The notes under the pieces: generated by a model | Told to the model about the DNA's origin: nothing | The model's input: the letters and a program-made list of their open reading frames with translations, nothing else | The model's database searches: none | Program-made: the position numbers and the translations under genes | Assembly: GCF_014596745.1 (NCBI RefSeq) | Contig: NZ_JABTCF010000007.1 | Coordinates: forward strand, 174,527 to 238,526 | Reading direction: 5' to 3' | DNA length: 64,000 nt | Source: Maribacter aquimaris | Lineage (GTDB): Bacteria; Bacteroidota; Bacteroidia; Flavobacteriales; Flavobacteriaceae | Shown: piece after piece, positions 35,801 to 44,423 of the stretch | Layout: each line of letters opens with the position of its first letter | Position numbering within the stretch: the first letter of the stretch is position 1

Positions 35801-35953
35801 ATTAGTGCCGAAAACCTCCACACCTTTACTTCTTATCGCGGTTTTGATCCGGAAATGTATCAGACTAAAGGGTCAAGGACCGACCTTGGGGTCGATAGGG
35901 CCAAATATCCTGTGGCCAGTTCTTTGGTACTTGGCATAAACTTATCCTTATAA
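32846..35953 (+). CDS. SusC/RagA-family TonB-dependent transporter (sulfatase locus)
   Basis: 1035 aa. Signal peptide (GFLICYVAFVSSASA), carboxypeptidase-regulatory-like domain at about 45-125 (VKGNVVDDQGIPLPGAAI, TTDFDGNFKIQ), then MVVGYGKQKVKDLTGSV and the plug (ALQGKAAGVQI pattern as QALQGKVAGVQITAD, DPLYVIDGFPTK, ILKDAAASAIYGARAANGVI), followed by the barrel ending LVLGINLSL. It should import the glycan fragments of the second locus, energised by TonB. Two adjacent Met codons begin the gene. SusD follows after 17 bp. The barrel sequence shows no close relation to the SusC at 16775, consistent with a different substrate. Confidence 0.96.
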   Translation: MMKQIKSVVTKARILGFLICYVAFVSSASANYGPAFSLDSKEKEVKGNVVDDQGIPLPGAAIVIKGTTDGTTTDFDGNFKIQVPSESSVLVISYLGYKTQEIIVGARTNIRVQMEPEANSLEGVMVVGYGKQKVKDLTGSVGFVNEDVLKESSVPTVSQALQGKVAGVQITADSGEPGGGVAVRIRGTGTFGNNDPLYVIDGFPTKSGISSINPSDIASISILKDAAASAIYGARAANGVIIITTKKGKAGVSKISIESYYGFQQAAKQIDVLNSHDYVMITKEAYRNSGLPDDAFWGDPSEYGPGTANPTDTNWQDEVFQNAPIQNHQFTFSGGSEKSDYLFSLGYYGLDGIVIGSGFERISARINGSTKFSDKFKVGTNLSLTTSTQDVVPDDHSWTSVLFGALRERPMVPVKDADGNWGGNIGPAEYVGDGGNPVRLALMNYDTRKSYRVLGNSYLEYTPISDFTFKSSFGYDFLYSKGKDFDPTYTEGSSQAIQNQLSETSSLYTTWVWENTVNYTFDIGQDHHFDVLAGITKEENRYETLNASRKDFPNNQKYIWYLGAGTGTRDNSGGTSEYALMSYLGRLNYNYKNRYLFQANVRRDGSSRFGESNRFGTFPSVSAGWIISEEGFFDNTKAFNYVKLRASYGKLGNQDIYSNYPWANNLDLVYYPFGTSQGTVPGYAPNAASNPDVTWETTIQSNFGLDLKMFDNSVSVTADYFIKDTEDMLLTLPAPATSGYSTTAYTNVGKIRNSGIELALDYQSPSDKEFTYNIGGNFTKIKNEVKDLGTVDYIWSDQAYLGERWTRTEVGMPISQFFGYVADGLFQNNADILAHGVQPDAKPGDIRFKDVNEDDVLDDKDRTYIGDPNPDFTFSAYAQTNYKNIDFSVRLYGSYGNDIYNGMIRQVETASEPYNKWTNILNRWTGEGTSNSVPRVTRDDVNQNTRSSSRMVEDGSFLRIKNVQLGYSMPESILEKLKVDRLRFYISAENLHTFTSYRGFDPEMYQTKGSRTDLGVDRAKYPVASSLVLGINLSL

Positions 35954-35970
35954 TTCAAATAAACGAAACC

Positions 35971-37434
35971 ATGAAGAAATACATATATATCACTTTACTG
36001 GCTTTAAGCGTATACGCTTGCGATGACTCTTTTTTAGACAAAGAACCCTTGGGTTCATTAAGTGTGGGTACTTTTTACACCAATGAGGAAGAGGCCACAC
36101 AGGCCGTCAATGCCATTTACGACGGAATCCAAGGTTATACCGTCTACGGTGCAATGTCGATCGTAGAAGACGTACAATCCGATGATGCGGAAAAAGGAGG
36201 GGGCGGCCCCTCTGATCAACCCGGTATGGATCAAGTGCAAAAATTCATTGCATCTGCCGATAACCATATCTACGTAGACAAATGGAAAGCATATTTCGTT
36301 CCGGTGTTCAGGGCAAATCTGGCTATCCAGAAAATCCAGGGAATGGCAGAGGAAGATATAGATTCGGACATTAAGAATACATTATTGGCCGAAGCCAAGT
36401 TCCTTAGGGCATTGTGTTATTTTGATTTGGTCATACGTTATGGCGATTTACCCATTGTAACAGAACCCAACAGCCCTGAGGATTATGACATTTCAAGAAG
36501 TCCCGAAAGTGAGGTTTGGAAGTTTATCGAAGATGATCTTAAAGCAGCGATGGAAGGACTAAAAACGCCTGACGGTCTTTCTGACAACGATTTGGGAAGG
36601 GCTACAGTAGGAGCGGCAAAGGCCCTATTGGCCAAGTCTTATGTCTTTCAGAAAAAGTGGAAGGAAGCCGATCCATTACTTACGAGTGTGATCAACGATT
36701 ATGGCTATGGCCTTTCTGATGATTTTTCCGCCATTTTCGGTATCGGAAACGAAACGAACAAAGAAGTGATTTTTCAAATAAACTTCCAAACAGGGGGAGC
36801 CAGTGACCGTGAAGGATATAACCGTAACGGATGGATGTCTCCAAGATCCTCGGATATTGATTGGGGTGGAATCGGTTTTATGTTGCCGACACAGGATTTG
36901 GTAGACGAGTTTGAACCCGGTGATATACGATTGGAGGCCTCCGTACTAAGGGATGGTGACATTTTTAGTGGTGATGTCTATAAAGGGGAATGGTCTCCTA
37001 CTGGATATAACTGTAAAAAAGGATTGGTGGCTTTTGATGACTATACGGCCGGAACACCATATTTTGTCGATAATAATTATGTAGTTATACGTTTAGGGGA
37101 TATTTTTCTCCTTAAGGCTGAGACATTGAATGAACTTGATCGTACAGGTGAGGCAGTCGACTTCATCAATCCCATTAGAAAACGTGCACAAGTGCCGTTT
37201 GTCGATGCGACCATTTCCAAAGAACAAATGAGGGAAGCTCTTTATCACGAAAGAAGGGTTGAATTATGTTTTGAACAAAAACGATATTTTGACCTTGTTC
37301 GTTGGGGCAAGGCAGCTGAAGTAATGACTGGCAAAGGGTACGGTTTCGTAGCTGGTAAGAACGAATTGTGGCCCATACCGCAAAGTGAGATTGATATCAA
37401 TCCGAATTTGGCACCCAATAACCCTAATTGGTAA
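35971..37434 (+). CDS. SusD/RagB-family glycan-binding lipoprotein (sulfatase locus)
   Basis: 487 aa. Lipobox VYAC (Cys17) and the usual start CDDSFLDKEPLGSLS. SusD landmarks: FYTNEEEATQAVNAIYDGIQ, LLAEAKFLRALCYFDLVIRYGDLP, YVVIRLGDIFLLKAETLNEL, and EALYHERRVELCFEQKRYFDLVRWG near the end, closing with GYGFVAGKNELWPIPQSEIDIN. A Gly-rich EKGGGGPSDQPG segment occurs around residues 73-84. It partners the SusC 17 bp upstream. A strong hairpin terminator begins 37 bp after the stop, so the enzymes downstream may be transcribed at a lower level or from their own promoter. Confidence 0.95.
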   Translation: MKKYIYITLLALSVYACDDSFLDKEPLGSLSVGTFYTNEEEATQAVNAIYDGIQGYTVYGAMSIVEDVQSDDAEKGGGGPSDQPGMDQVQKFIASADNHIYVDKWKAYFVPVFRANLAIQKIQGMAEEDIDSDIKNTLLAEAKFLRALCYFDLVIRYGDLPIVTEPNSPEDYDISRSPESEVWKFIEDDLKAAMEGLKTPDGLSDNDLGRATVGAAKALLAKSYVFQKKWKEADPLLTSVINDYGYGLSDDFSAIFGIGNETNKEVIFQINFQTGGASDREGYNRNGWMSPRSSDIDWGGIGFMLPTQDLVDEFEPGDIRLEASVLRDGDIFSGDVYKGEWSPTGYNCKKGLVAFDDYTAGTPYFVDNNYVVIRLGDIFLLKAETLNELDRTGEAVDFINPIRKRAQVPFVDATISKEQMREALYHERRVELCFEQKRYFDLVRWGKAAEVMTGKGYGFVAGKNELWPIPQSEIDINPNLAPNNPNW

Positions 37435-37470
37435 GTTAGAATTTTTAAGAATTGAGTTAGTTGTTGTTAG

Positions 37471-37548
37471 TAGTAGAAAGAACGTTTCCAATAGGCCTTG
37501 GAGCATCTGTGATACCGAGGCCTAAACGTTCTTTTCTACTAAATTTTT
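37471..37548 (+). terminator. Large terminator or attenuator after the second susD
   Basis: TAGTAGAAA-GAACGTTT (37471-37487) and AGGCCT (37493-37498) pair with AGGCCT-AAACGTTC-TTTTCTACTA (37518-37541); a 5-nt bulge (CCAAT) and one extra base interrupt the stem. AAATTTTT follows at 37541-37548. It splits SusC/SusD from the sulfatase operon. Confidence 0.7.
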
Positions 37549-37957
37549 GGGCAGGGCAAACAAATTATTGTGTTCTTTTTAGGAAAGTACCAAACACAAC
37601 AGTTTTATTCTTTTATTAAAAAATTATATAAAAAGGATTCAAGGGCATTTAAGCCTGTAAATCTTAAGAATTATTAAATAGATGAAGAAAACACTTCTAC
37701 CTTGTTTGAAGGGGAAGATTATTGCAAGTTGTAAACTAAAAAGCTATAAAGAACGAAGCTATGGTGAATACTGGGCTAGTAGATGAATTATCAAATGATA
37801 ATAATCCAAAGGGGTATTACGTCCAATTGAGTGGGGGTTTTGTAGGACATATCCAAAAGGAATTTTAAACGCTCATTGTTTTTACCCTCCTTTACATAGG
37901 GATATTTTTCACACAATCTTCATATATATAACAAGAACCATCTATTAACTTTTAAAA
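37549..37957. other. Spacer before the sulfatase operon
   Basis: 409 bases with no convincing complete gene. At 37682-37706 the sequence ATGAAGAAAACACTTCTACCTTGT repeats the first 25 bases of the gene at 39475 with 2 differences and then diverges into a 34-codon reading frame, which may be a fossil of a duplicated gene start. A promoter for the operon at 37958 presumably lies in the last 100 bases, but no clear box was seen. Confidence 0.35.
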
Positions 37958-39400
37958 ATGCAATTTTTCAACTTCTCCAAGAAAAAAATATTGTTGGTTA
38001 CCTTATCCATATTATGCTATGGACTATACGCACAGACCAATAAAAAACCAAACATCGTTTTTATCCTAGTTGATGATTTGGGATGGATGGATATTGGCGC
38101 CAACGGCAGTACCTTTTATGAAACGCCCAATATTGACCAATTGGCTAAGGAAGGCGTTCGCTTTACCCAAGCCTATGCTGCTTCACCGGTTTGTTCCCCA
38201 ACAAGAGCTTCAATCCTAACCGGGGAAAATCCTGCTCGTATTCACCTCACTCAATGGATTGGCGGACCTGGGAATCCAAATTATGTAAAAAACCTTCCTC
38301 TCGAAGAAGTACTGTTCCCCGAAGTTCTAAAGGATGCTGGGTACAAAACTATTTTCTTGGGAAAATGGCACCTAAACAATGAGGCAGGCGAAGGCAAGTT
38401 CTGGCCGGACAAACAAGGTTTCGACATTAATATAGCTGGGCACTTTAGAGGTGGACTGTATATAAAAAACAAGTATTTCGCTCCATGGAACATACCAAAT
38501 TTAAAAAATGGCCCAGATGGTGTATATATGACAGACCGCTTGGCAAAGGAGGCCGTTGACTTCATCGACAAAAATGCAAATGAGCCCTTTCTTCTGTATT
38601 TTTCCTTTTATTCTGTCCATGCTCCTTTTAGTGCCCCGGAGGATAGGATTAAAAAATATAACGGGAAAAAGGAAAAACTAGCCTTGACCGATGAAGAGCG
38701 ATTTGAAGAAGAAAAGAATGGAGGAAAACCGTTTGTCTATAGAATAAAACAAGATCACCCCACTTATGCGGCCATGGTAGAATCCATGGACATAGCGGTT
38801 GGTAAAATACTCCATAAACTTAAAGACAAGGGCATTGCGGATAACACGATCGTAATCTTTTTTTCTGATAACGGCGGACTATCCTCTTCAGAAGGAACCC
38901 CTACCGCAAACACTCCCTTAAGAGGAGGTAAAGGCTGGTTGTACGAGGGGGGCATAAGGGAGCCCGCTATTATTAAGTGGCCAGGAACAACAAAACCTGG
39001 AACCGTATCCGATGCTATCATCACCAGTATGGACTTTTATCCCACCATTCTTGAGATGACGGGGCTGCCTTTACGTCCAGACCTACACAAGGATGGCAAA
39101 AGCTTTGTACCTATTCTTAAAAACAAAAAACAAAAAATCCATAAAGCCACCTATTATCACTATCCCCACCGTTCCAACCAAAAAGGAGGGCCAAGCAGCG
39201 CCATACGTGAAGGAGATTACAAATTAATTGTGTTTTTCAAGGATAACGGATTAGAACTGTACAACATAAAGAATGATATTGGCGAAAGACATGACCTATC
39301 TTCGGAATTACCAGGACTCAGGAATCGCCTTTTTAAAAAAATCAATAAATGGTGGAGCGATGTGGATGCCCAATTTCCTAAAGAATATACACGAAAATAA
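37958..39400 (+). CDS. S1-family sulfatase, secreted
   Basis: 480 aa. Signal peptide (ILLVTLSILCYGLYAQ). The alkaline-phosphatase-fold sulfatase opens with PNIVFILVDDLGWMDIG (metal-binding Asp pair) and carries the C-x-P-x-R maturation signature as VCSPTRAS, with Cys79 to be converted to formylglycine by a formylglycine-generating enzyme not encoded in this window. Later motifs: IFLGKWHLN, VIFFSDNGG, LRGGKGWLYEGGIREPAI. It removes sulfate esters from a glycan in the periplasm or outside the cell. The exact S1 subfamily and substrate cannot be read by eye. It heads the enzyme operon of the second locus; the next gene begins 75 bp on. Confidence 0.94.
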   Translation: MQFFNFSKKKILLVTLSILCYGLYAQTNKKPNIVFILVDDLGWMDIGANGSTFYETPNIDQLAKEGVRFTQAYAASPVCSPTRASILTGENPARIHLTQWIGGPGNPNYVKNLPLEEVLFPEVLKDAGYKTIFLGKWHLNNEAGEGKFWPDKQGFDINIAGHFRGGLYIKNKYFAPWNIPNLKNGPDGVYMTDRLAKEAVDFIDKNANEPFLLYFSFYSVHAPFSAPEDRIKKYNGKKEKLALTDEERFEEEKNGGKPFVYRIKQDHPTYAAMVESMDIAVGKILHKLKDKGIADNTIVIFFSDNGGLSSSEGTPTANTPLRGGKGWLYEGGIREPAIIKWPGTTKPGTVSDAIITSMDFYPTILEMTGLPLRPDLHKDGKSFVPILKNKKQKIHKATYYHYPHRSNQKGGPSSAIREGDYKLIVFFKDNGLELYNIKNDIGERHDLSSELPGLRNRLFKKINKWWSDVDAQFPKEYTRK

Positions 39401-39474
39401 CCAACTCGAAGGTTGATGCCTGTAGCTCCTGTAAGGTGCTAAACGTACAACAACGATCTAACAATATAATTTAA

Positions 39475-40797
39475 ATGAAGAAAACACTCCTACTTTGTAT
39501 AACTATCGGCAGTTTAATGAGCTGTAATAACAAGAAAACGGCAAAAAATGAATCTGTAAAAAAAACCGACTCATCCCAGGTAACCATAAACAAAGAAGAA
39601 ATGGAAAACCTCTACATTACGCTGCGCAATGATTTTGAACGGCAGTCCAAAAAAGTAATACAGCCCGCCGAAGGATATTTGGAATATCCATACCTCATAC
39701 CTTCCGGTTTTTATAAACAAATGTGGGATTGGGATGGTTTTTTTATGGGAAACTATTTTGTGAGCAAGGGAAAACCGGAATACTTGAAATATTGGGCGTT
39801 AAACCTAATCAAAGGAATTGATCAAGATGGATATGTGTCCGGTTGCGCAACTACCAAGGGCCCTCGACCTATTTTTGGTAAGTTCGCGATGAAACCCTTT
39901 TTGTCCCAAGGCGTATATCTAGCCTCAAAAGGATTAAAGGATTTTTCCTGGGTAAAGCCTTATTATGGGCAGTTGAAAAAAGTATTGGAATACAGGGAAC
40001 GTACGCAACAAGACGAAAAGACCGGACTATTTTATTGGGATATTGCCATGCAAAGTGGAGCGGACAACAATCCTGCCATGAATTATTTCCAAGAAGACAA
40101 ACGGTCCTTTCTTGCTCCCGATGCCAGTACCCTTCAGTATAAGGAATATAAAGCCCAAGCGGCTATAGCCAAGGTACTGGGTATGGATATGGATGCTATC
40201 GTCTATACTGAAAAGGCAAACAAATTGAAAAAAGCCATCAATACCTATCTTTGGTCAAAGGAAGATCAGATTTATTATACCATTGATCGGGAAACAGGCG
40301 ATTTTTACAAAAGGATCAGTTATTCCTCGTTTGTGCCCTTAATGGCGGGGATAGCCCCGGAAGTAGAAGGTAAGGCAATGATCGGGAAATATCTTTTGGA
40401 ACCGTCGCACATGAAAGCGAAATATGGTTTTAGGTCACTTTCCGCCAAAGATCCAGATTACAACAACAAAAATATAATCGTGCCTTTTTCCAATTGGCAA
40501 GGCCCTGTGTGGCCTATTGCAAATTACATTTACTCCATTGGCCTCAAAAAATATGGCTTTGATAAAGAAGTGGCTTGGTTGGGCAACACGGTAGGTACTT
40601 TATTGTTGAAGGATATGGAAAGGCACGACACCATGCATGAAAATTATAATGCCGAAACAGGGGTGGCTTTAGCCCCTAGTGATGACCATGTTGATGAAAA
40701 TGGGAATATTGTTGGTTTCGTTAGTTGGAATCTATGTATAGAAAATGTTCTTGATGGGGTGGTAAATGATAATTGGATGTTATTGGATATTAATTGA
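39475..40797 (+). CDS. GH63/MGH-like (alpha/alpha)6 glycoside hydrolase, lipoprotein
   Basis: 440 aa. Lipobox LMSC (Cys17). After a charged linker the (alpha/alpha)6 barrel starts with GYLEYPYLIPSGFYKQMWDWDGFF, the W-D-W-D pattern (84-87) of trehalase-, GH63- and mannosylglycerate-hydrolase-like enzymes. YWDIAMQSGADNNPAMN supplies the SGxDN motif with Asp197, the likely general acid, and HENYNAETG near the end the likely base region. These enzymes invert alpha-linked glucosides, galactosides or mannosides. The short 440-residue form is closest to the MGH branch. The position between two sulfatases suggests action on desulfated oligosaccharides in the periplasm (inference). Confidence 0.8.
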   Translation: MKKTLLLCITIGSLMSCNNKKTAKNESVKKTDSSQVTINKEEMENLYITLRNDFERQSKKVIQPAEGYLEYPYLIPSGFYKQMWDWDGFFMGNYFVSKGKPEYLKYWALNLIKGIDQDGYVSGCATTKGPRPIFGKFAMKPFLSQGVYLASKGLKDFSWVKPYYGQLKKVLEYRERTQQDEKTGLFYWDIAMQSGADNNPAMNYFQEDKRSFLAPDASTLQYKEYKAQAAIAKVLGMDMDAIVYTEKANKLKKAINTYLWSKEDQIYYTIDRETGDFYKRISYSSFVPLMAGIAPEVEGKAMIGKYLLEPSHMKAKYGFRSLSAKDPDYNNKNIIVPFSNWQGPVWPIANYIYSIGLKKYGFDKEVAWLGNTVGTLLLKDMERHDTMHENYNAETGVALAPSDDHVDENGNIVGFVSWNLCIENVLDGVVNDNWMLLDIN

Positions 40798-40823
40798 GGA
40801 TGATATAATTTCTAAAATCGAAA

Positions 40824-42848
40824 ATGATGGTAATTAAGAATATATTGGTGATTTCAGCACTACTGGTTTCTCAGTGGCAGATAGCGCAGGAAAAGCATTG
40901 GAGTATTAATAAATCCGATGAAATACGGCTCGATGTTACTCAAAGTAACAATCACCCATATCAAGATAATATGGAACTTTCAGGAAAAAGGGTCTCTGGT
41001 ATCGTAACCTATGCCATTAATGACAAAAGGGAAGTAGCGGTAAGCCGTGAGATATTTTTTCCGCAACTACGAACATTTTTAAAGACCAACGACCCGGATT
41101 GGAAAGCGTATCGAGCATACCTTAAAGAAACATATTCGGACGAAATTCTTCCTTCCATAGCCTTAGGTGATAGAATTTATGTACCTGGACCCGTTTCAGA
41201 GGTTTCCATTAATGGCATGTTGACATTAAAGCACGAAGCTGTTGACGGGGTCGCACTGACGCGTACTTTTTTCCCCTCTATGAGTCAACGATTATTCGTA
41301 GAACAATGGACCTTGACCAATACCGGCACATCATCCATTGTATTAAAAGGGGGGCGTAAAGAAACCAAATCGATGACCGAAGGGGCAAAAGGCAACTATG
41401 CCATTTATATCGATTCCAACATTAAGGACGAAGTAACCTTGCTCCCCGGTAAATCATATACTTTTTCAATTGGGATCTCTGCTACAATGAACGATGAGGA
41501 ACGCATTCAGATATCCGGGAATGAATTTTATAAAGAGCGACTAAGTTTTTTGGACCAAATGAAGAATTCTTTGGAATTGGTTACTCCCGACCCCACCTTG
41601 AACACCTTGTTCGGTTTTTCCAAGATTAGGGCCTCTGAAAGTATTTTTGAGTCAAAACTAGGTTTAATACATTCTCCCGGTGGTGGCCGCTATTATGTCG
41701 GTTTTTGGGCCAATGATCAAGCGGAATATGTAGGACCCTTTTTTCCTTATTTAGGATATGCCACCGGAAACGAGGCGTCTTTAAATGTTTATAGGATCTT
41801 TGATAAGGAAACAAACGATTCATACACCAACCTCCCCTATTCTTTTGAAATGGAGGGCGATGCACCCAAAAGCACTTTAGATAGGGGTGATGCCGCTATG
41901 ATCGCTTATGGAGCCACACAATTTGCCTTGGCAAGTGGGGATAAAAATATCGCAAAAGAGCTATGGCCTTTAATAACATGGTGTTTGGAGTACAATAGAA
42001 GACAATTGAACGATTCGGGCGTGGTTGTTTCGAAATCCGATGAAATGGAAGGAAGGATTCCTACGGGGACGGCCAATTTATCCACTTCCAGTTTGTACTA
42101 CGGAGCCTTGGGATTGGCAGTAAGTCTAGGCCGTTCGTTAAACGAGAACAGTAAGACGTTACAAACGTATTCCAGACAGGCCAAAACCCTTAAAAAGGCA
42201 ATCGAATCTTATTTTGGAGCGACTATTGAGGGCATAGAAACCTATAAGTATTATAAGGAACATACCAAATTAAGGCATTGGATATGCCTTCCTTTGGTCG
42301 TAGGTATTTACGATCGTAAAGAAGGTACCACAAAAGCCCTTTTTGATAAACTGTGGTCAGAGAACGGGGTGCATGTCGAAAAAAACGATGAAAACAAGGC
42401 TATTTCCGAAATTTTCTGGGACAGGGGAACCTTATATGCCCTTAGGGGAACATTCCTGGCCGGATCCACGGAAGAATCACTGGAAAAACTGGATGAGTTT
42501 TCAAACAAACGACTTTTAGGCGATCGGGTACCATATGTGGTAGAGGCTTTTCCCGAAGGTAACATGGCACAATTATCCGCGGAGAGTGGTCTTTACTGTC
42601 GCGTGTTCACCGAAGGAGTCTTTGGAATCGTCCCTACAGGGCTCCACAGTTTTAAAAGCACTCCCAGATTGCCCAAGGAATGGGACCATATGGCCTTAAA
42701 AAAAATAAAGGCCTTTGGTGAAAATTTTGATATCTCTATCGTAAGAAAAGCGAAAAAGCTGCACGTTAAAGTCGTCGATGGAGGGAATAAAACAATATAT
42801 GAAAAGTATATAAGGGAAGGGGATACCGTACATGTACATTTCAAATAA
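40824..42848 (+). CDS. Six-hairpin glycosidase-like protein, secreted, family unassigned
   Basis: 674 aa. Signal peptide (NILVISALLVSQWQIAQ). An N-terminal beta-rich region to about residue 230 (RLFVEQWTLTNTGTSSIVLKG) is followed by helical repeats typical of (alpha/alpha)6 barrels: YVGFWANDQAEYVGPFFPYLG, DRGDAAMIAYGATQFALASGD, KSDEMEGRIPTGTANLSTSSLYYGALG, RHWICLPLVVGIYD, and a C-terminal beta cap (GIVPTGLHSFKSTPRLP). This plan matches retaining or inverting exo-glycosidases such as GH15/65/78/95-like families, but no family signature is certain. Acidic candidates are Asp and Glu in FWANDQAEY and KSDEMEG. It begins 26 bp after the GH63-like gene and should act on the same glycan. Confidence 0.62.
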   Translation: MMVIKNILVISALLVSQWQIAQEKHWSINKSDEIRLDVTQSNNHPYQDNMELSGKRVSGIVTYAINDKREVAVSREIFFPQLRTFLKTNDPDWKAYRAYLKETYSDEILPSIALGDRIYVPGPVSEVSINGMLTLKHEAVDGVALTRTFFPSMSQRLFVEQWTLTNTGTSSIVLKGGRKETKSMTEGAKGNYAIYIDSNIKDEVTLLPGKSYTFSIGISATMNDEERIQISGNEFYKERLSFLDQMKNSLELVTPDPTLNTLFGFSKIRASESIFESKLGLIHSPGGGRYYVGFWANDQAEYVGPFFPYLGYATGNEASLNVYRIFDKETNDSYTNLPYSFEMEGDAPKSTLDRGDAAMIAYGATQFALASGDKNIAKELWPLITWCLEYNRRQLNDSGVVVSKSDEMEGRIPTGTANLSTSSLYYGALGLAVSLGRSLNENSKTLQTYSRQAKTLKKAIESYFGATIEGIETYKYYKEHTKLRHWICLPLVVGIYDRKEGTTKALFDKLWSENGVHVEKNDENKAISEIFWDRGTLYALRGTFLAGSTEESLEKLDEFSNKRLLGDRVPYVVEAFPEGNMAQLSAESGLYCRVFTEGVFGIVPTGLHSFKSTPRLPKEWDHMALKKIKAFGENFDISIVRKAKKLHVKVVDGGNKTIYEKYIREGDTVHVHFK

Positions 42849-42935
42849 TGGAATAATCGGTCCTATTGGATTTGTTTATCACAGTTAACGTCCAAACCCA
42901 AAATAATGTATAAAATAATGATCTAATAGTCTACT

Positions 42936-44381
42936 ATGAAAATCAAAACAATTTATTTACTACCCATACTTTTTGCCATTGTCTTTGTGGCCTGCAAAAA
43001 CCCTAAAAAAACAAGCGAAAACACGGCAACTTGTGGGATCGAGGGCAAGGATGTTAAGCAACCGAACATCATTTATATTATTGCCGACGATCTAGGTTAT
43101 GGGGACTTGGGTTGTTTTGGGCAAAAGAAATTCAGTACATCCAATATTGATAAATTGGCTTCAGAGGGTATGGTCTTTACCCAACATTATGCAGGCACGA
43201 GTGTATGTGCCCCCTCCCGATGTTCCCTAATGACCGGATTTAACACAGGGCATACCGTTGTTAGGGGAAACAAAGAACTAGAGCCAGAAGGCCAGTATCC
43301 TATACCCGATAGCACCTACACGGTCGCCGAAGCCCTAAAAAAAGTAGGTTATGTAACTGGGGCCTTTGGAAAATGGGGACTGGGATATCCTGGTTCTGAA
43401 GGTGATCCAACCCAACAGGGCTTTGATGTATTCTATGGATATAATTGCCAACGACAGGCCCATCATTATTATCCTGACCATTTGTGGAGCAATTCAGATT
43501 CTATTGTGCTTTCGGGAAATGAAAATGGTAAAAGGGAAATATATGCACCCTCTTTAATCCAGGAGAAGACGCTCCAATTTATCGAGAAAAATAAAGACAA
43601 TCCCTTTTTCTTGTTTGTTCCTTCGGTAATTCCCCATGCGGAATTGGCTGCCCCAGAGGATTTAATAAAGAAATATTCGGGAAAATTCCCTCCGGAAAAA
43701 CCTTATAAGGGCGGCTATTATGGCGCCCAGGCAACACCGCATGCCGCATTTGTGGCGATGATTGAACTTTTGGACCGACAGGTAGGTGAAATCGTTCAAA
43801 AGGTAGAGGATATGGGCATTTCGGACAATACGATCATTATATTCACTTCCGATAACGGTCCCCACAATGAAGGAGGTGCCGATCCAGAATATTTTGATAG
43901 TAATGGTCCTTTAAGAGGGATTAAAAGAGACCTGTATGAAGGTGGAATCCGGATTCCTATGATTGCCAAATGGCCAGGAAAAATCAAATCCAACAGTAAA
44001 ACGGAACTAGTTTCCGCTTTCTGGGACGTACTACCTACCTTCTCGGATATTGCTGGTGTCGATACCCCCCCGAATATTGATGGAATCTCCTTTGTACCCA
44101 CCTTGTTAGGGGAAAAGGATAAACAGGTCAAGCATGAATATCTGTATTGGGAGTTTCATGAAATGGGTGGACGAAAGGCTATACGCATGGGGGATTGGAA
44201 GGCGATTCGTAACAATGTGTTTAAAAACCCCAATGCACCGATGGAATTATACGACTTAAAAAATGATATTGGCGAAAACAATGACATCGCAGGGTCACAT
44301 CCGGATATCGTTAAGGAAATGGAGGATATTTTCAATACGGCCAGAACCCCATCCGAGGTCTTTAACTTCGATAAACATTAA
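42936..44381 (+). CDS. S1-family arylsulfatase, lipoprotein
   Basis: 481 aa. Lipobox FVAC (Cys20). The sulfatase fold shows PNIIYIIADDLGYGDLGCFG, the C-x-P-x-R signature VCAPSRCSLMTG with Cys91 as the formylglycine site, GAFGKWGLGYPGSEGDP, FTSDNGPHNEGG and LRGIKRDLYEGGIRIPMIAKWPG, an arylsulfatase-A-like pattern. It is distinct from the sulfatase at 37958, so the target glycan probably carries sulfate in at least two positions (inference). The lipid anchor would hold it in the periplasm or at the outer membrane. The next gene starts 42 bp on. Confidence 0.94.
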   Translation: MKIKTIYLLPILFAIVFVACKNPKKTSENTATCGIEGKDVKQPNIIYIIADDLGYGDLGCFGQKKFSTSNIDKLASEGMVFTQHYAGTSVCAPSRCSLMTGFNTGHTVVRGNKELEPEGQYPIPDSTYTVAEALKKVGYVTGAFGKWGLGYPGSEGDPTQQGFDVFYGYNCQRQAHHYYPDHLWSNSDSIVLSGNENGKREIYAPSLIQEKTLQFIEKNKDNPFFLFVPSVIPHAELAAPEDLIKKYSGKFPPEKPYKGGYYGAQATPHAAFVAMIELLDRQVGEIVQKVEDMGISDNTIIIFTSDNGPHNEGGADPEYFDSNGPLRGIKRDLYEGGIRIPMIAKWPGKIKSNSKTELVSAFWDVLPTFSDIAGVDTPPNIDGISFVPTLLGEKDKQVKHEYLYWEFHEMGGRKAIRMGDWKAIRNNVFKNPNAPMELYDLKNDIGENNDIAGSHPDIVKEMEDIFNTARTPSEVFNFDKH

Positions 44382-44423
44382 TGCGTGCTACGTATTTGAA
44401 ATCTTAAAATCAATCTAGGGAAA

